Below, piece after piece: positions 47,120 to 57,439 of a stretch of 64,000 nucleotides of DNA. This stretch comes from Andalucia godoyi (lineage: Eukaryota > Discoba > Jakobea > Jakobida > Andaluciidae). The translations under genes and the position numbers were made by a program. Numbering within the stretch: the stretch's first letter is position 1; the number at the start of each line of letters is the position of its first letter. The stretch is taken from NCBI GenBank assembly GCA_009859145.1, contig VRVR01000054.1, forward strand, positions 144,497 to 208,496, given 5' to 3'. Under the pieces are notes generated by a model, which was not told where the DNA came from, did no database searches, and worked only from the letters and a program-made list of their open reading frames with translations.

Positions 47120-49987
47120 ATGTCTGGCACTGTTCCCAAACGGCGTCGCGGATTCACTGTCAAAGTGAATTCGATCGCGTCTCCTGCAACAACTAATGCC
47201 TCCAGGACACATTTTGGAGTGTCGTCGGAAAAAGCAGTTGCTCCGGTGGAGGAATTGATTGCATTTCATGCCGACATTGTCTGCAGAATGAAGGACAAAG
47301 GCGTCCCCGCAGAATGGATGAGCAAGCTGATTTCGCAGTGCGATCCTGTCCTGGAAAAGACATGCTCTACTCTTGAAGTGTCCTGGGAGCTTTCCGCAGG
47401 AAATGCATTTCAGCACCTAGTCTTGCTGGCAGAAGCCAAAGAACGGATATTTGTGGCCATGTACTCCATTTATGGAGAACTGAAGAATGATCCCATGATC
47501 AAAGACATGGTGAGCGTCATCGACATCATGTTCCGGGAGATCAATACTCTTGGTAATGTCGAGCGAACGCGGAGCTCCTCGGTGCATCGTCTGCCAACGA
47601 CAATCGCCACTGGCTCCAGTTCGCAGGTTGAGCACACGGACACTGCGTCTCCCAATGCACTTCCTTTGCTAACAGTGTCGCGAGAATATGGAAGTGTTCC
47701 GGCTCGTACGGAAATCGTGAACATCCGGCAACATTCGCTTGCCGAGGTACAGGATGAGAATGCTCGCAACTCGCAGTACATGGTTTCCGGAATGTCTCAT
47801 CAAGAGTCCAGCATGATTGTGTCATCTGCCGCTCTCGAGTTTCTGCGGCAGCGAAAGCTGTCCAAGTACTGGTCGATGACCACGTTGTCCAGCATGTTTC
47901 CACTGATCTCGTGGCTGCCGAAATACAATTGGCGAAAGGACTTGACTGCGGACTGCCTGGCTGGATTAACGGTAGGTTGCATGCTTGTGCCGCAGTCCAT
48001 GGCATATGCCCTCATCGCCGGTCTTCCTGTTATCAGTGGTTTGTATACTGGTCTTTTCCCAATCCTTGCATACTTTCCTTTTGGAACATCAAGGCATCTG
48101 TGCGTCGGCCCGATTCCACTCTCGTCATTGGTTGTCAGCGCCACCATTTCTGCGATCGGTTATGATTCCATGACCGAAGCAGCTGCGATGGGCTCCATGC
48201 TTGCGATATTCGCAGGCGCGATCCATTTTCTTCTCGGTGTAGCGAGAATGGGATTCGTCGTCAACTTCCTGTCTCGTCCGGTCATGTCCGGGTTCACCTC
48301 CGCTGGATGCATATTAATCATGCTCTCTCAAGTGAAGTACGTTCTTGGCATCACTGTCACGCAGCACCCAGAAGCATGGTACACGTTCTACGAAATCTGC
48401 CGGAATCTGCCGAACTCTAACTGGGTGACCTTGCTCTTTGCTTTCGCTTGCGTGATTGTCCTTGCATTCGGAAAGATAAAGACGCCCACATTCCCCATGC
48501 CGCTGTTGCTTGTTGTAGTAGGCGTGCTCGTGTCCTGGGGTTTCAACTTCGAGGGTGACCACAAAGTGAAAGTAGTCGGAGACATTCCAAGCGGTGTCCC
48601 TTCACCAAGGATCCCTGATTACCCGGCCGACAAAATGCTCACACTGTTTCTCGCGTCGTTTGTCGTAACGATCGTGGATTTCATGGAATCCTACTCAATT
48701 GCCAAAATGTGCGCGAATCGCACGAACTACAGCATTAACGGATCGCAAGAGCTGATTGGCATTGGAGCATCGGGATTAATTTCAGGGTTTTTTGGAGGCT
48801 ACGTCAGTGGCGGTGCGATGTCCCGAACCATCGTGAACTTCAACGCCGGTGGAAGAACGCTTGTCGGATCCCTAGTGACATTCGTAACGATGCTGATCTT
48901 CCTCGAAGCCCTCACTGCGCTCATCTACTATCTTCCTCTCGCTTGTCTCGGTGCCATCATCTTGGTAGCCCTGCCATCGCTTCTGGACTACCGCGAAGCA
49001 ATCTTCTGCTGGAAGAATAATCGTTCGGACTTTTGGAACCTAGCGGTTGCATTCTTTCTGACCCTTGTGGTTGGCATCGAAGTCGGCGTGTTCACTGCAA
49101 TTGCGCTGTCTCTGGTTCTCGTCATCAACCGCGCGTCGAAGCCACATGTGGCAGTCCTTGGGCGACTTCCCGGAACGCTGATCTACAGAAATGTGCACCG
49201 ATTTCCAGAAGCCTTGACATATCCCGGGGTTCTTGTTGTCCGATTGGATGCAAATATGTTCTTTGCAAATTCGGCATTCTTCGAAGACACTCTCGTTGGA
49301 ATGATCGATCTGTCCAAAGAACTTGCAGCCACTTCCGAGTATGAACGGCGACGCCGATCGGATGCCTATCTCAATAACCGTGTCTTTGACGAGTATCGCG
49401 TTGTTGTCCTTGAATGCTCTCCGGTGAACGAGGTCGACTCCACGGCTCTTCACGTCCTGGAGACCATCCTTGACAAGTTGAAACAGCGAAACGTCGTCAT
49501 GCTTCTGGCATGCGTCAAGGATGCGGTGTATGACAATCTTGAAAGGTCGAAGCTCATGCAACGGCTTCCCGAGGGCCAGGCGAGCGTCTTCCTCCATGTC
49601 CACTCCGCTGTTATCCGCGCCTGCCAGATTGTGGAGCAGAATAGCGCCGATGCACTGCTTGACAAATCCCTCGTCTCTGCCGAGAATGCAGGGGCGTCAC
49701 AGCTGGAAACCGCTGTGGTGAACGTGAACAATGAGCGTTTCGAGACGTCTTCCCCGTCCAGTCTTGCATCTCCAGGGACTGCCCGCTTTTCGAATACGCT
49801 CGCGGAGGAAGGCAGCTCGGTTTGTAATCGTGCAGAAGTGGATGCCGGTGACAGCCATGAAAACAGTCACGCCGATGCTCACGGTGTGAGCGTGGGTGTG
49901 GATGTCGAGGATATTTGTGCAAAGGTATCAGAAGATGTCAAACCAGAGGACAAGGGTGCATCTGAAGAAGATGATCAACGTGAATGA
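47120..49987 (+). CDS. SLC26/SulP-family sulfate or anion transporter with STAS domain
   Basis: The 955-aa protein starts with a cytosolic N-terminus of about 260 residues, longer than usual. The SulP membrane domain follows (about 265-690), with LTADCLAGLTVGCMLVPQSMAYALIAGLP and GLYTGLFPILAYFPFGTSRHLCVGP, the signature of the family. Further marks are SRPVMSGFTSAGCILIMLSQ and SGGAMSRTIVNFNAGGRT. A C-terminal STAS domain (about 702-840) includes VVRLDANMFFANSAFFED and VNEVDSTALHVLE, then an acidic Ser-rich tail. Family members exchange sulfate, chloride, bicarbonate or oxalate across plasma membrane or organelle membranes. Start at 47120 is the first ATG. It is the last long core-type gene before the relic zone. 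Confidence 0.93.
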   Translation: MSGTVPKRRRGFTVKVNSIASPATTNASRTHFGVSSEKAVAPVEELIAFHADIVCRMKDKGVPAEWMSKLISQCDPVLEKTCSTLEVSWELSAGNAFQHLVLLAEAKERIFVAMYSIYGELKNDPMIKDMVSVIDIMFREINTLGNVERTRSSSVHRLPTTIATGSSSQVEHTDTASPNALPLLTVSREYGSVPARTEIVNIRQHSLAEVQDENARNSQYMVSGMSHQESSMIVSSAALEFLRQRKLSKYWSMTTLSSMFPLISWLPKYNWRKDLTADCLAGLTVGCMLVPQSMAYALIAGLPVISGLYTGLFPILAYFPFGTSRHLCVGPIPLSSLVVSATISAIGYDSMTEAAAMGSMLAIFAGAIHFLLGVARMGFVVNFLSRPVMSGFTSAGCILIMLSQVKYVLGITVTQHPEAWYTFYEICRNLPNSNWVTLLFAFACVIVLAFGKIKTPTFPMPLLLVVVGVLVSWGFNFEGDHKVKVVGDIPSGVPSPRIPDYPADKMLTLFLASFVVTIVDFMESYSIAKMCANRTNYSINGSQELIGIGASGLISGFFGGYVSGGAMSRTIVNFNAGGRTLVGSLVTFVTMLIFLEALTALIYYLPLACLGAIILVALPSLLDYREAIFCWKNNRSDFWNLAVAFFLTLVVGIEVGVFTAIALSLVLVINRASKPHVAVLGRLPGTLIYRNVHRFPEALTYPGVLVVRLDANMFFANSAFFEDTLVGMIDLSKELAATSEYERRRRSDAYLNNRVFDEYRVVVLECSPVNEVDSTALHVLETILDKLKQRNVVMLLACVKDAVYDNLERSKLMQRLPEGQASVFLHVHSAVIRACQIVEQNSADALLDKSLVSAENAGASQLETAVVNVNNERFETSSPSSLASPGTARFSNTLAEEGSSVCNRAEVDAGDSHENSHADAHGVSVGVDVEDICAKVSEDVKPEDKGASEEDDQRE

Positions 49988-50555
49988 CGGGATTCGAAAT
50001 ACGTGCACCTCATTTTTGCAAAAATGGTTGATTACATTTAAAATGTCGTTTTCGGATTCTCCACGACGGTAAATAGATGCAAAGTGAGACAAAAGAAGAA
50101 GGAAATAAAAGAAGAAGGAAATAAAAGAAGAAGGAAATGAAAGAATGGAAACACAACTCACAGAGAGTGGATGTCCGCTTTTCGGTCGTGACTTGCATCC
50201 GTCCTGGGTTCTGTTTCTGGAGACGAAAAGGGCAAGCACCGACGTTGGGTTCGGATTTGGAAATTTGCATCACGTGATGCTTCGGGGTCGGAAAGCATTT
50301 TTGAATGAAAGAACTTGATTTTTCGTCAGAGCAGACACGGCCATTCTCTCTTCGTTTGGATCTACAACCAACAAATGCACCTGGATGGACCGGAGCCAAT
50401 CGCTTGCGATCGTTTGGTGAAGGACTCCAAACTCCCCTGCCGTGCTCTGGACGCTGATCCGAGGAAGTGGGTGGTGGTGAAATTGGGTGCGCGTGCACAA
50501 CGGGGCGGTGGACATTTTCTTGCGACAAGCAGTAGCACTCCTTGTTTATCATATT
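49988..50555. other. SLC26 3' flank with 15-mer repeat
   Basis: A three-copy unit of about 15 bases (aaataaaagaagaagg type) lies at about 50,088-50,141. No convincing gene in 570 bases. Confidence 0.4.
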
Positions 50556-51119
50556 CTAGCTTGTACAATGGTTCGGGCCTCGCGCTGCGCTTCGCATGTT
50601 GATGCGTGCACACCACGACATGCTTCTTGTTCCTGCATCGCAACCCAATAGCCTGCAGTGGAATGTACTCTCATTGACTTCCGGTAAAGGAGAGCTGGAG
50701 ATCTGAAGGAACTGGTCCTCCGGTTCTACACCTGAAATATCACAACGGGGTTCTCCCAGTTGTCCGGGGAGGTCCTGGTGGTACGTCGTGTTTGAATTTT
50801 CTTCAAGCACATATTCATTTCCGATCGTTGCGATATTTTCTTCCTTCGTAGAACAGCTATTGTCCCCGAGAACAAACTCCTGCAGATCCGTGATGTCGTC
50901 GGTGCCTCCGGATTCGGAACGCAGATTGACAAATTCCGGCAGCTGCCTCTGCTGTGACAGTCGTTTTGAGGCAGCTGTCCCTACCGAGGGACTCTGCGCA
51001 GAATCGACTGCATTTCGGCGTCCTTTTGCCGAGTACCACACCTGCAGCTGCTCGGAGTTGTTGTTCAAAATCGGTTGATCATCTTGACGGAAGCACGACA
51101 TTCGACAACTGTTTCCCAT
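50556..51119 (-). CDS. Hypothetical protein with N-terminal acylation motif
   Basis: The frame from the ATG at 51119 gives 187 aa beginning MGNSCRMSCF, a good N-myristoylation plus palmitoylation signal. The body is hydrophilic, Gln/Ser/Glu-rich, without recognised domains. In-frame sequence upstream of this ATG encodes only a short basic stretch. It is not recognised, and in a relic-rich region it may be a fragment or spurious. Confidence 0.4.
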   Translation of the reverse strand: MGNSCRMSCFRQDDQPILNNNSEQLQVWYSAKGRRNAVDSAQSPSVGTAASKRLSQQRQLPEFVNLRSESGGTDDITDLQEFVLGDNSCSTKEENIATIGNEYVLEENSNTTYHQDLPGQLGEPRCDISGVEPEDQFLQISSSPLPEVNESTFHCRLLGCDAGTRSMSWCARINMRSAARGPNHCTS

Positions 51120-52183
51120 TTTCTTCTTTGTTCGATCGAAGCCGTTTCTTTCTGTCAACTGTCAGACAACTGGAGTGTAAATAAAGAAGAAAGAAGAAGA
51201 AAGCGTGGCAGGAGCGAAACATCGTTTTCTTCCATTCAACGAGCGAAGAGTAAAAAAACGTACACTTTCCAAAGGAGAGCAGCAACCAGTGATACAGGGC
51301 GGCGGCACATGTGTTACAGTGCGATCTTGTGGTTTCACGACAGGCGCTTCCACCCAAAACAAATCGTATGGGAAGTTTCACTGGCGTCTGAGCAACAGAC
51401 AATGTCTCATCACGGCACGTCTTCCTTAATGGACGCCTCAGCAGACATCGGAGTCTCGCCTGCCTCCATAAATATAGGTCATCCCCGATCCATGTCAATC
51501 AAAAACACGGGTTTTTCGTGGAAGGTGCAGGAGGACGAGAAATCTGCACGACTTCGCAAGTTGAAGACGGTCTGTACGTGCGAACATTGGGGCCGATGCA
51601 CGCTGCCTCCAGTACCAAGCTGCTCGCAGCTCGCAGCGCACCGACGCCTCGGTGCCGTGCCATTCTCGGAGGGTGTCGCCAAGTCGACCAACCTACACGC
51701 AGATGAGGTGGTGCAGAATCTTTTGTGGTCTCCGCGGTCTTTGGCAACATGGACTTTTGAGGCAGTCGGCTTTCCAAAGCCCTGTCAGTTCTGCTCTGAT
51801 GCAGTTATTCCGATGCCACCTTTGAGGCCTCAGCCGCGAGCCATTCCATTTCTTGTATCGGCAGAATAGCTTAGACTGAAAGCAGTGTAGGAATCCGAAC
51901 GATTCGTTTTCTGGGTCCCGTCGTTCGGTGCTCTTTCCGAGATTTGCTGTGCGGGCTGCGGTGATGGGCTGTAACTGATACTGCAAACACGTTTTCATTG
52001 AGGGTTGCTAATCGATGCTCGTGGAGTTTTCACCACAAGAGACTCTGTTGAGTAAATTCCATGCACAATACTCGAACGGCCAGTAAAGAGCATCAACGAT
52101 GTAGCAATGCAATTGAAGTGTGGATTTGACCGACTGCTTTGGTTTTCGTTTACGCTTTCGCATGTTTTCCAGAATGTCTTCAT
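51120..52183. other. Unassigned sequence left of the transposase
   Basis: A 264-codon plus-strand frame (51,075-51,869) has no start with good context and no recognisable domain. Its Cys-containing segments (CTCEHWGRCTLP, KPCQFCSDA) hint at a relic. No terminal inverted repeat for the neighbouring element was found by eye. Confidence 0.3.
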
Positions 52184-53617
52184 TCAGTCCCAGTTGGAGA
52201 TTGGTGTCTTTTCAATAAGCTCCGGAGTGTAAGAACGCGACTTCTCGCAGTACGACCGAATGATGTCTTTTGATATGGTGTTCACTCCGGCGCTCAAAGG
52301 CGCTCGCAGGACTCGCACTCGTGCATCCGTAATCGATTCTGATGGCTTGGTTGATCGATACGCCAACTTCTCGAGATCCACTGTCTGCTGTGCCCAGACT
52401 GCGCGGATCGCCTTTTTCACGTGCCCAATTACATTTTCAATTGGATTCAGAAACGGCGACCATGGTGGCAGGCAGTGAATTTGAATTCCAGTGCCAGTCA
52501 ACGCGGGTCCCACAAATTTTCCACTGTGTGTTCTGTAGTTGTCGAACACCAACACTCGATCTGTTGATTCTCCGATGCGGACAAGATGTTCCGCCAGTTT
52601 CCGGATGCACGATGCAAACAATTGACCAGTCGTCCCTCGCGATTCCTCCACCGGTCTGCTACGGATGTTTCGATCTGTCGTGTCTTCTTGTGAGGGACTA
52701 TCGTTCTCTTTTTCAAGCTGACCCTGGTCAGTACTTGCAGACTCCTTGTGAAACTTCTTCAACTCTGTCATGGAGAAAGACTCGAACAAAATGGCTCCCA
52801 AATCCGCCGATACCGCTCCTATGACATTGATCTTCGCATTTCTTCGACCAGGAAATTTTTGCGCGTGCTCGTTCTCCAACAGTGCTTCGCACAACTTTGC
52901 GATGCATGGAGTAGTCGATGTAAAACTCATCGATGTACACGATGCGAGTTTGTTTCGTCATGGATAGTTTGGAATACCAAATGTCATATTCATATCGCTC
53001 CTGAGTAAGCTCTTCGCTGATTTTTCGTACTGCTGCGGGCAAATGACTGAAGCCATCTTCAGCAGGATTCCGTTTTTGTGGAGAAATGACGAGATTGTAG
53101 ACATCTTTGGGATGCGGCCGGCGGGGGATGCTGAAGCGTATTTACTCCCTAAATGTGCTTCGTATTGTTCCAGAGTTGCAGCATTATGCTTTTCGAAGTA
53201 GTCCAAGATGGCCTCTGCCATGTCTTCGTCAATGACGTGGTTGCTCACACCACCTCGTCTCAAGGGTGCTTTCTGTCCGGTCTGCTGAAATCTGTGAATC
53301 CAGTCGCAGGCTGTCGAATCGGGCACATCTAGCGTTTCCGCCACACCAGACATGCCGCATCCGTCTTCCCATAGCTGCAACACTCTGTCGCGCTTTTCTT
53401 CATCGAACGGAAGGTTTGAACTTGCGTCAACATCTGGTTGTCGTAGATTGTGGATGTTTACACGGAGTTCACGTAATTTCATCTTTGCACCAATACATAG
53501 CAATGGTGCTGTCTTCTTGGAATGTAAATTTGGATCTTCACTGTTGAGGAACTTGGAATGTAGTTTACCGTTTCTTGCAAAGCTATCCGCTTGGCTTTGC
53601 TGCTGTCGGTCTGCCAT
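52184..53617 (-). mobile_element. DD34E transposase pseudogene (Tc1/mariner-IS630 superfamily)
   Basis: Read from 53617 leftwards, an N-terminal helix-turn-helix region (RDRVLQLWEDGCGMSGVAETLDVPDS) leads into DDE-domain sequence. The catalytic residues are in VYIDEFY, then VFDNYRTHSG, then FLNPIENVIG. Thirty-four residues separate the second Asp from the Glu, giving DD34E. The coding sequence lies in three frames: a shift near 53,040 (after CPQQYEK) and another near 52,865 (before FPGRRNAKINVIG). Both shifts are beside T5 runs. The element is therefore inactive unless the shifts are assembly errors. It adjoins a truncated membrane gene on its right. No terminal repeats or TA duplication were identified. 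Confidence 0.8.
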
Positions 53618-53619
53618 TT

Positions 53620-54078
53620 TCTTGTTTTTTGTTTCTGTTCATGCCGGCGATTTCTGCGATTCTTCTAGTCGTCTACGCCTTTGTGCTTCCAGGTGGCTTG
53701 TCTTTCCTTGTCTGGTGCAGCGGCGTATTGTCCGAGAATGCGAAATCTGATACACGCAGGATGTACATTTTCTCGTTGTTGTTCGGATCGTACCGACCCA
53801 ACAGACGGTGGTGGGAATTGGTTGTAACGTTTCGACGAATCCTTTTCGTTGCTGCATACGTAACCGTTCCGCCGCTTTCCGAATATCGAACAATGCTAGT
53901 TGCGAGTGTGTTAGTAAGTGCAGCAAGTGTTCAGGCAATCGCGGTGGCGAAAGAAGGAGAAGCTGGCTGGCCAGGAATCACTTTCCAAAAGGTTTCTCGA
54001 GCAGAACGGAGTGCTTTAGTCATGTTGCTACATTTCCATGCAGCAGTGCGACTGCAGGGAAGCATTTATCAACCATAA
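53620..54078 (+). pseudogene. Truncated multi-pass membrane protein, right of the transposon
   Basis: The frame reads FLFMPAISAILLVVYAFVLPGG, then a loop, then FGSYRPNRRWWELVVTFRRILFVAAYVTV and further helices, ending SIYQP at 54,078. The YRP...WWELV..FRR.LF motif is typical of C-terminal helices of large protist/fungal surface proteins with TRP-like or EGF/LRR ectodomains. Only the last 150 residues are present, and the frame loses its identity at about 53,600, where the transposase begins. This suggests truncation by the insertion. Confidence 0.5.
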
Positions 54079-54414
54079 GTTCCTCTATGAAGAAGCACTC
54101 AGAGCTTACGCAATGGTTTTGCTCTGTCGCAAAGAATTCCCAGGCCTTAACCTGCCGCGAAAGCTCTGAAGTTCTTTGGAGGGATTTTGATATTCATATA
54201 TTTATGGCAGAAATTATCCTTTAAGCATAAAATGAACAGAAAATAAGAAGCACAAACGAAATTTCAGGTTTGGAAACAGTAGCTGAAAATGGCATCCGTC
54301 TAGGATCGTTCGATTGCCCGGAGAAAACGGAAGATGTCCACAGTGAGCGCAGAGCTGGAAGAGACAGACAACCGAACCCCGAAATCCAAATCTACTACCA
54401 CCACCGATCCTAGT
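54079..54414. other. Spacer
   Basis: 336 A/T-rich bases between the membrane relic and the convergent glycosyltransferase gene. No feature is recognised. Confidence 0.3.
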
Positions 54415-56028
54415 TTAGAAAGGGTCATTCTTATACAGAAGACAGTGTCTAGATTCATCGGACCGCTTCATTTGGTCGTCATAGTCCGAAAGAATATTCG
54501 AAACTGATTGAGGAACATTTCGTAAGTCAGCCTCCACCAAGCAACCAAGCTCGAGGACATTGTTGGCTACGTCGCTCAAAGTACCGACATCGAGCGCCGT
54601 CGAACCAATCCTGCGAACATCCTTTGTCGCCGCACAGGCTTCTCCTCGCTGCAGAAACGAGTCTTCCAGAATGTGCACAGGATACAAACCTTCTACAAAA
54701 GCAGTTGGACTCAAATACCATTCATAGGGACACCACGTTTTGCGGAAATTTTCAAGAAGCGGAGCTTTAAAGTACTCCGCTACCTCCTTGCAGGGAAACA
54801 TGGGCAGTATCAGATCTCGCTTCAACGAGAGCGCCAAAGTAGTGGCCTTCTTTGCAGCAGCGTATCGTTCTGCGAGATTATTCCCGCATTTGTAGTCGTA
54901 CGTTAGAACACGTCTTTGGAAATGCTTCATGCCTTCCTTCGTTTTGTCAATGTCGAACAAATCCAAGGAACGCAAGCCGTGAGTCTTCGGCGCGAGGTAA
55001 TAGTTCGTCATGTGAATCGCGATGGCATCCGACGCAAATCCCGCGGCATACCCGGCATAGATGGGATACTTCAGCGTATCCAAAGTTCGAATCCGGACAC
55101 ACCAATCAGGGTGCAGCTTCGCTCCGCTGTACTCGATCACATCTGTTGAGGAATCTGCGTACCCGTACGAACACATCCACTCTGGATGATCAGTCAACAA
55201 GCGGATACCGTACAGTTGGTCATTGCACACACGCTCATGCAGGAGTAGCACCAATGCATACTCTCTCCAGTAAATCATGGTGCGCTTGGTGGGGAACAAC
55301 ACAAAGAACCCCCAGTTTGCAGAAACACCAGACGCCAACTTTCGCAGCACACTGACAGTCCTCGGCAGAGGCCCGTAGTAAGGATAGTCGTACGTGGAGA
55401 AGGCAATGTCTGTATTACCCATGATGTGGGACAGATCCATGGGACCCCGAAACACAACGTCAATGTTGGCATAGATCACAATGTATCCCATTTTCAACAG
55501 CATGTAGTTGATAATCGTCTCGATCACGCCGCTGAAGTTGCCGCCGTTTGGCTCAAGATCAAGACCATCTTCATACTCGTCTCCGCACTTTCCCAGATCA
55601 AGCTTGTCCATGATGAGCGAACCAACGATTGTATGACCAGGAAACTCGCGTTCGACTTCGTCAAACAACGCTTGATGTCGGACGGCGAGCAGCCAGTTCT
55701 TGTAACCAGCCTTTTCGATATGGTGGATCCAATTGAAAACGCTATCCCCACCAAATGTCGCAACACCAAATACGACCTCTCTTCGATTATCAACCGTGTT
55801 GCTCGACACAATGTGGCGAACCAGGTCGAACTCATACGAGAGACGCCGGATCAAATGGGCGAATCGTTGCGCAGAAACCAGCGGATCCCAGGTAGCGGTC
55901 GAACCCCAAACACTCTTTAAAACGCCACCTTCATCAAAGTTCAGGTGATGGACGAAAGACCCAAGAAGCGTTACGGCAAGGACTACGGAGACAAAGATAA
56001 GGGAGATCGGAAATCTACAATGTAACAT
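54415..56028 (-). CDS. Type II membrane nucleotide-diphospho-sugar transferase (GT77/Nucleotid_trans-like)
   Basis: The 537-aa protein has a short cytosolic end and one signal anchor (about residues 8-27, ISLIFVSVVLAVTLLGSFV), then a luminal domain. Family features include VVFGVATFGGDSVFNWIHHIEKAGYKNWLLAV, then KMGYIVIYANIDVVFRGP, then DIAFSTYDYPYYGPLP. The usual DxD nucleotide-sugar motif is represented by NID, with the second Asp kept. A late HMTNY segment fits the metal-binding histidine of the fold. It probably adds a sugar to glycoproteins in the Golgi; donor and acceptor are unknown. It is the only long intact single-copy gene in the right-hand 14 kb. Confidence 0.75.
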   Translation of the reverse strand: MLHCRFPISLIFVSVVLAVTLLGSFVHHLNFDEGGVLKSVWGSTATWDPLVSAQRFAHLIRRLSYEFDLVRHIVSSNTVDNRREVVFGVATFGGDSVFNWIHHIEKAGYKNWLLAVRHQALFDEVEREFPGHTIVGSLIMDKLDLGKCGDEYEDGLDLEPNGGNFSGVIETIINYMLLKMGYIVIYANIDVVFRGPMDLSHIMGNTDIAFSTYDYPYYGPLPRTVSVLRKLASGVSANWGFFVLFPTKRTMIYWREYALVLLLHERVCNDQLYGIRLLTDHPEWMCSYGYADSSTDVIEYSGAKLHPDWCVRIRTLDTLKYPIYAGYAAGFASDAIAIHMTNYYLAPKTHGLRSLDLFDIDKTKEGMKHFQRRVLTYDYKCGNNLAERYAAAKKATTLALSLKRDLILPMFPCKEVAEYFKAPLLENFRKTWCPYEWYLSPTAFVEGLYPVHILEDSFLQRGEACAATKDVRRIGSTALDVGTLSDVANNVLELGCLVEADLRNVPQSVSNILSDYDDQMKRSDESRHCLLYKNDPF

Positions 56029-56271
56029 CGCTGAGCAGAATGAGCAGAAGACTGCGGCGGTCGCAGGATGAACCGTTTTATCAAGCCGCTGGAATCTTCA
56101 TCCTTGTTTTTTTGCGCCGTTTTGGAAGTGCAGCTGCGGAAAGCGGAGGGGATAAAAATTTCAAGGCAAACTCGCAGCTCAGTGTTTTTAACGTGCGCTC
56201 GCACAAACATGTCAGAACCCGTAAACGATGCAGTTCCCACCACGTTGAAGACTTTTAGTTTTGACAGAGCT

Positions 56272-56931
56272 TCATGTTGTTGCTGAGGAATGCTCCTTAA
56301 TGCAGTCGCAGCTCCGTATCAACGCAGTGTCGAGAATTCGTTCGCAATCGTCTCGCTCGTTATCCTTCTTATCAGTCTTGTGCGTCATGTGCAATCGCAA
56401 GTGTAGGGTGTTCAAGATTTTGGTGGAACGAGTCCGATCGTCTTTCTGCTGAACATTGGGTTTCCAGTTGTTGTCATCGGGATGTAGAAGTGGCATTTTC
56501 GACGACAATGCAAAGGACGAAGAATTTGATTGAGCTGCATTCTCGCCTTCGTGTCCGCTTGTAGTAGTCGAGTACAACTTTTCCATTGCACGGACAAGGG
56601 AGATGTTAACAGTAGGTCCAAACCGAGTATCCAGTAACGGCTCATTCCACAGAAACCGATACTTGATTTGCACTGGCTTGGATTGCAACAACCCGCCCCG
56701 CGATTGAGTGAGCATTCTCATTCTGGTACTCTTTGGATATTTTCGGATTGGAGACACTGGAAAACATAGATTCAACCACGCTTTTTCAGAGAACATCGAT
56801 GATATCCCTATTTGTCCAGGATTGAAGGATCGATGTTGGACTAGAATCCGTTCCAAATTCCGAATGACATGCCGGGACACGACACTCGACAAAAATGGAC
56901 AAAGCACTGACGGGTCACGCGGACGTTGCAT
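56272..56931 (-). CDS. Hypothetical protein, possibly a relic
   Basis: The frame from the ATG at 56931 encodes 219 aa with no recognised domain. The C-terminal half is hydrophilic (HPDDNNWKPNVQQKDDRTRS) and rich in Lys/Asp. The frame is open a further 55 codons upstream from a non-ATG codon. An overlapping plus-strand frame (56,926-57,282) also reads as protein-like, so strand assignment is uncertain. Confidence 0.25.
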   Translation of the reverse strand: MQRPRDPSVLCPFLSSVVSRHVIRNLERILVQHRSFNPGQIGISSMFSEKAWLNLCFPVSPIRKYPKSTRMRMLTQSRGGLLQSKPVQIKYRFLWNEPLLDTRFGPTVNISLVRAMEKLYSTTTSGHEGENAAQSNSSSFALSSKMPLLHPDDNNWKPNVQQKDDRTRSTKILNTLHLRLHMTHKTDKKDNERDDCERILDTALIRSCDCIKEHSSATT

Positions 56932-57439
56932 TCTGTCCAAGAAACGGGCCGATGGCTTCGGAAGGCTGAGATGAAAGGGGTCTTCATTCTCGATAATGCG
57001 AACAGAGAAGGATGCAAACGAGCAAACAGACAAGAAAATTGCTGGTCGACGGAAATGAACACACCATATCTGCGTTGCATTGCGGGAGAAAGCCAAATCA
57101 AAGAAGGATCCGGGATTTTTGTGTTTGCGTCGAGAGTTGTTTTTTATGACCGAAAAACCATTACCATAACATGCAAAGGCAGAATAAGCAAAGCAAAGAA
57201 GGAGAACTCCTGGGTTGAAGGATCATGGTCTTCTGCCATTCATCAAAAACTTGTATCACTTCATGGGCGGCTTTCTCTTTGACAGCCAGTCCTCCAGAGA
57301 ATTGGTTTGCCTTTTCCTTTTCAAAGGATCCATCAGATGCTGATTCATTGCGAGACGAGCCATAACATTTTGATTGAATTCGTTGACTCATGGACAAGAA
57401 TCGTAGGCGCTGGTATGACGATCTTGTAGGAAACATTAG

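Noticed and set aside
51075-51869. 264-codon plus-strand frame as a gene
   Set aside because: No recognisable domain, poor start context and a competing minus-strand frame; kept only as unassigned sequence.
52184-53617. Frameshifts throughout the right-hand region as assembly errors
   Set aside because: Homopolymers in the left 40 kb do not break any ORF, and stops as well as shifts occur on the right. Errors at individual T5 runs remain possible.
51870-53700. Terminal inverted repeats of the DD34E element
   Set aside because: I compared both flanks by eye and found no convincing match, so no element ends are given.
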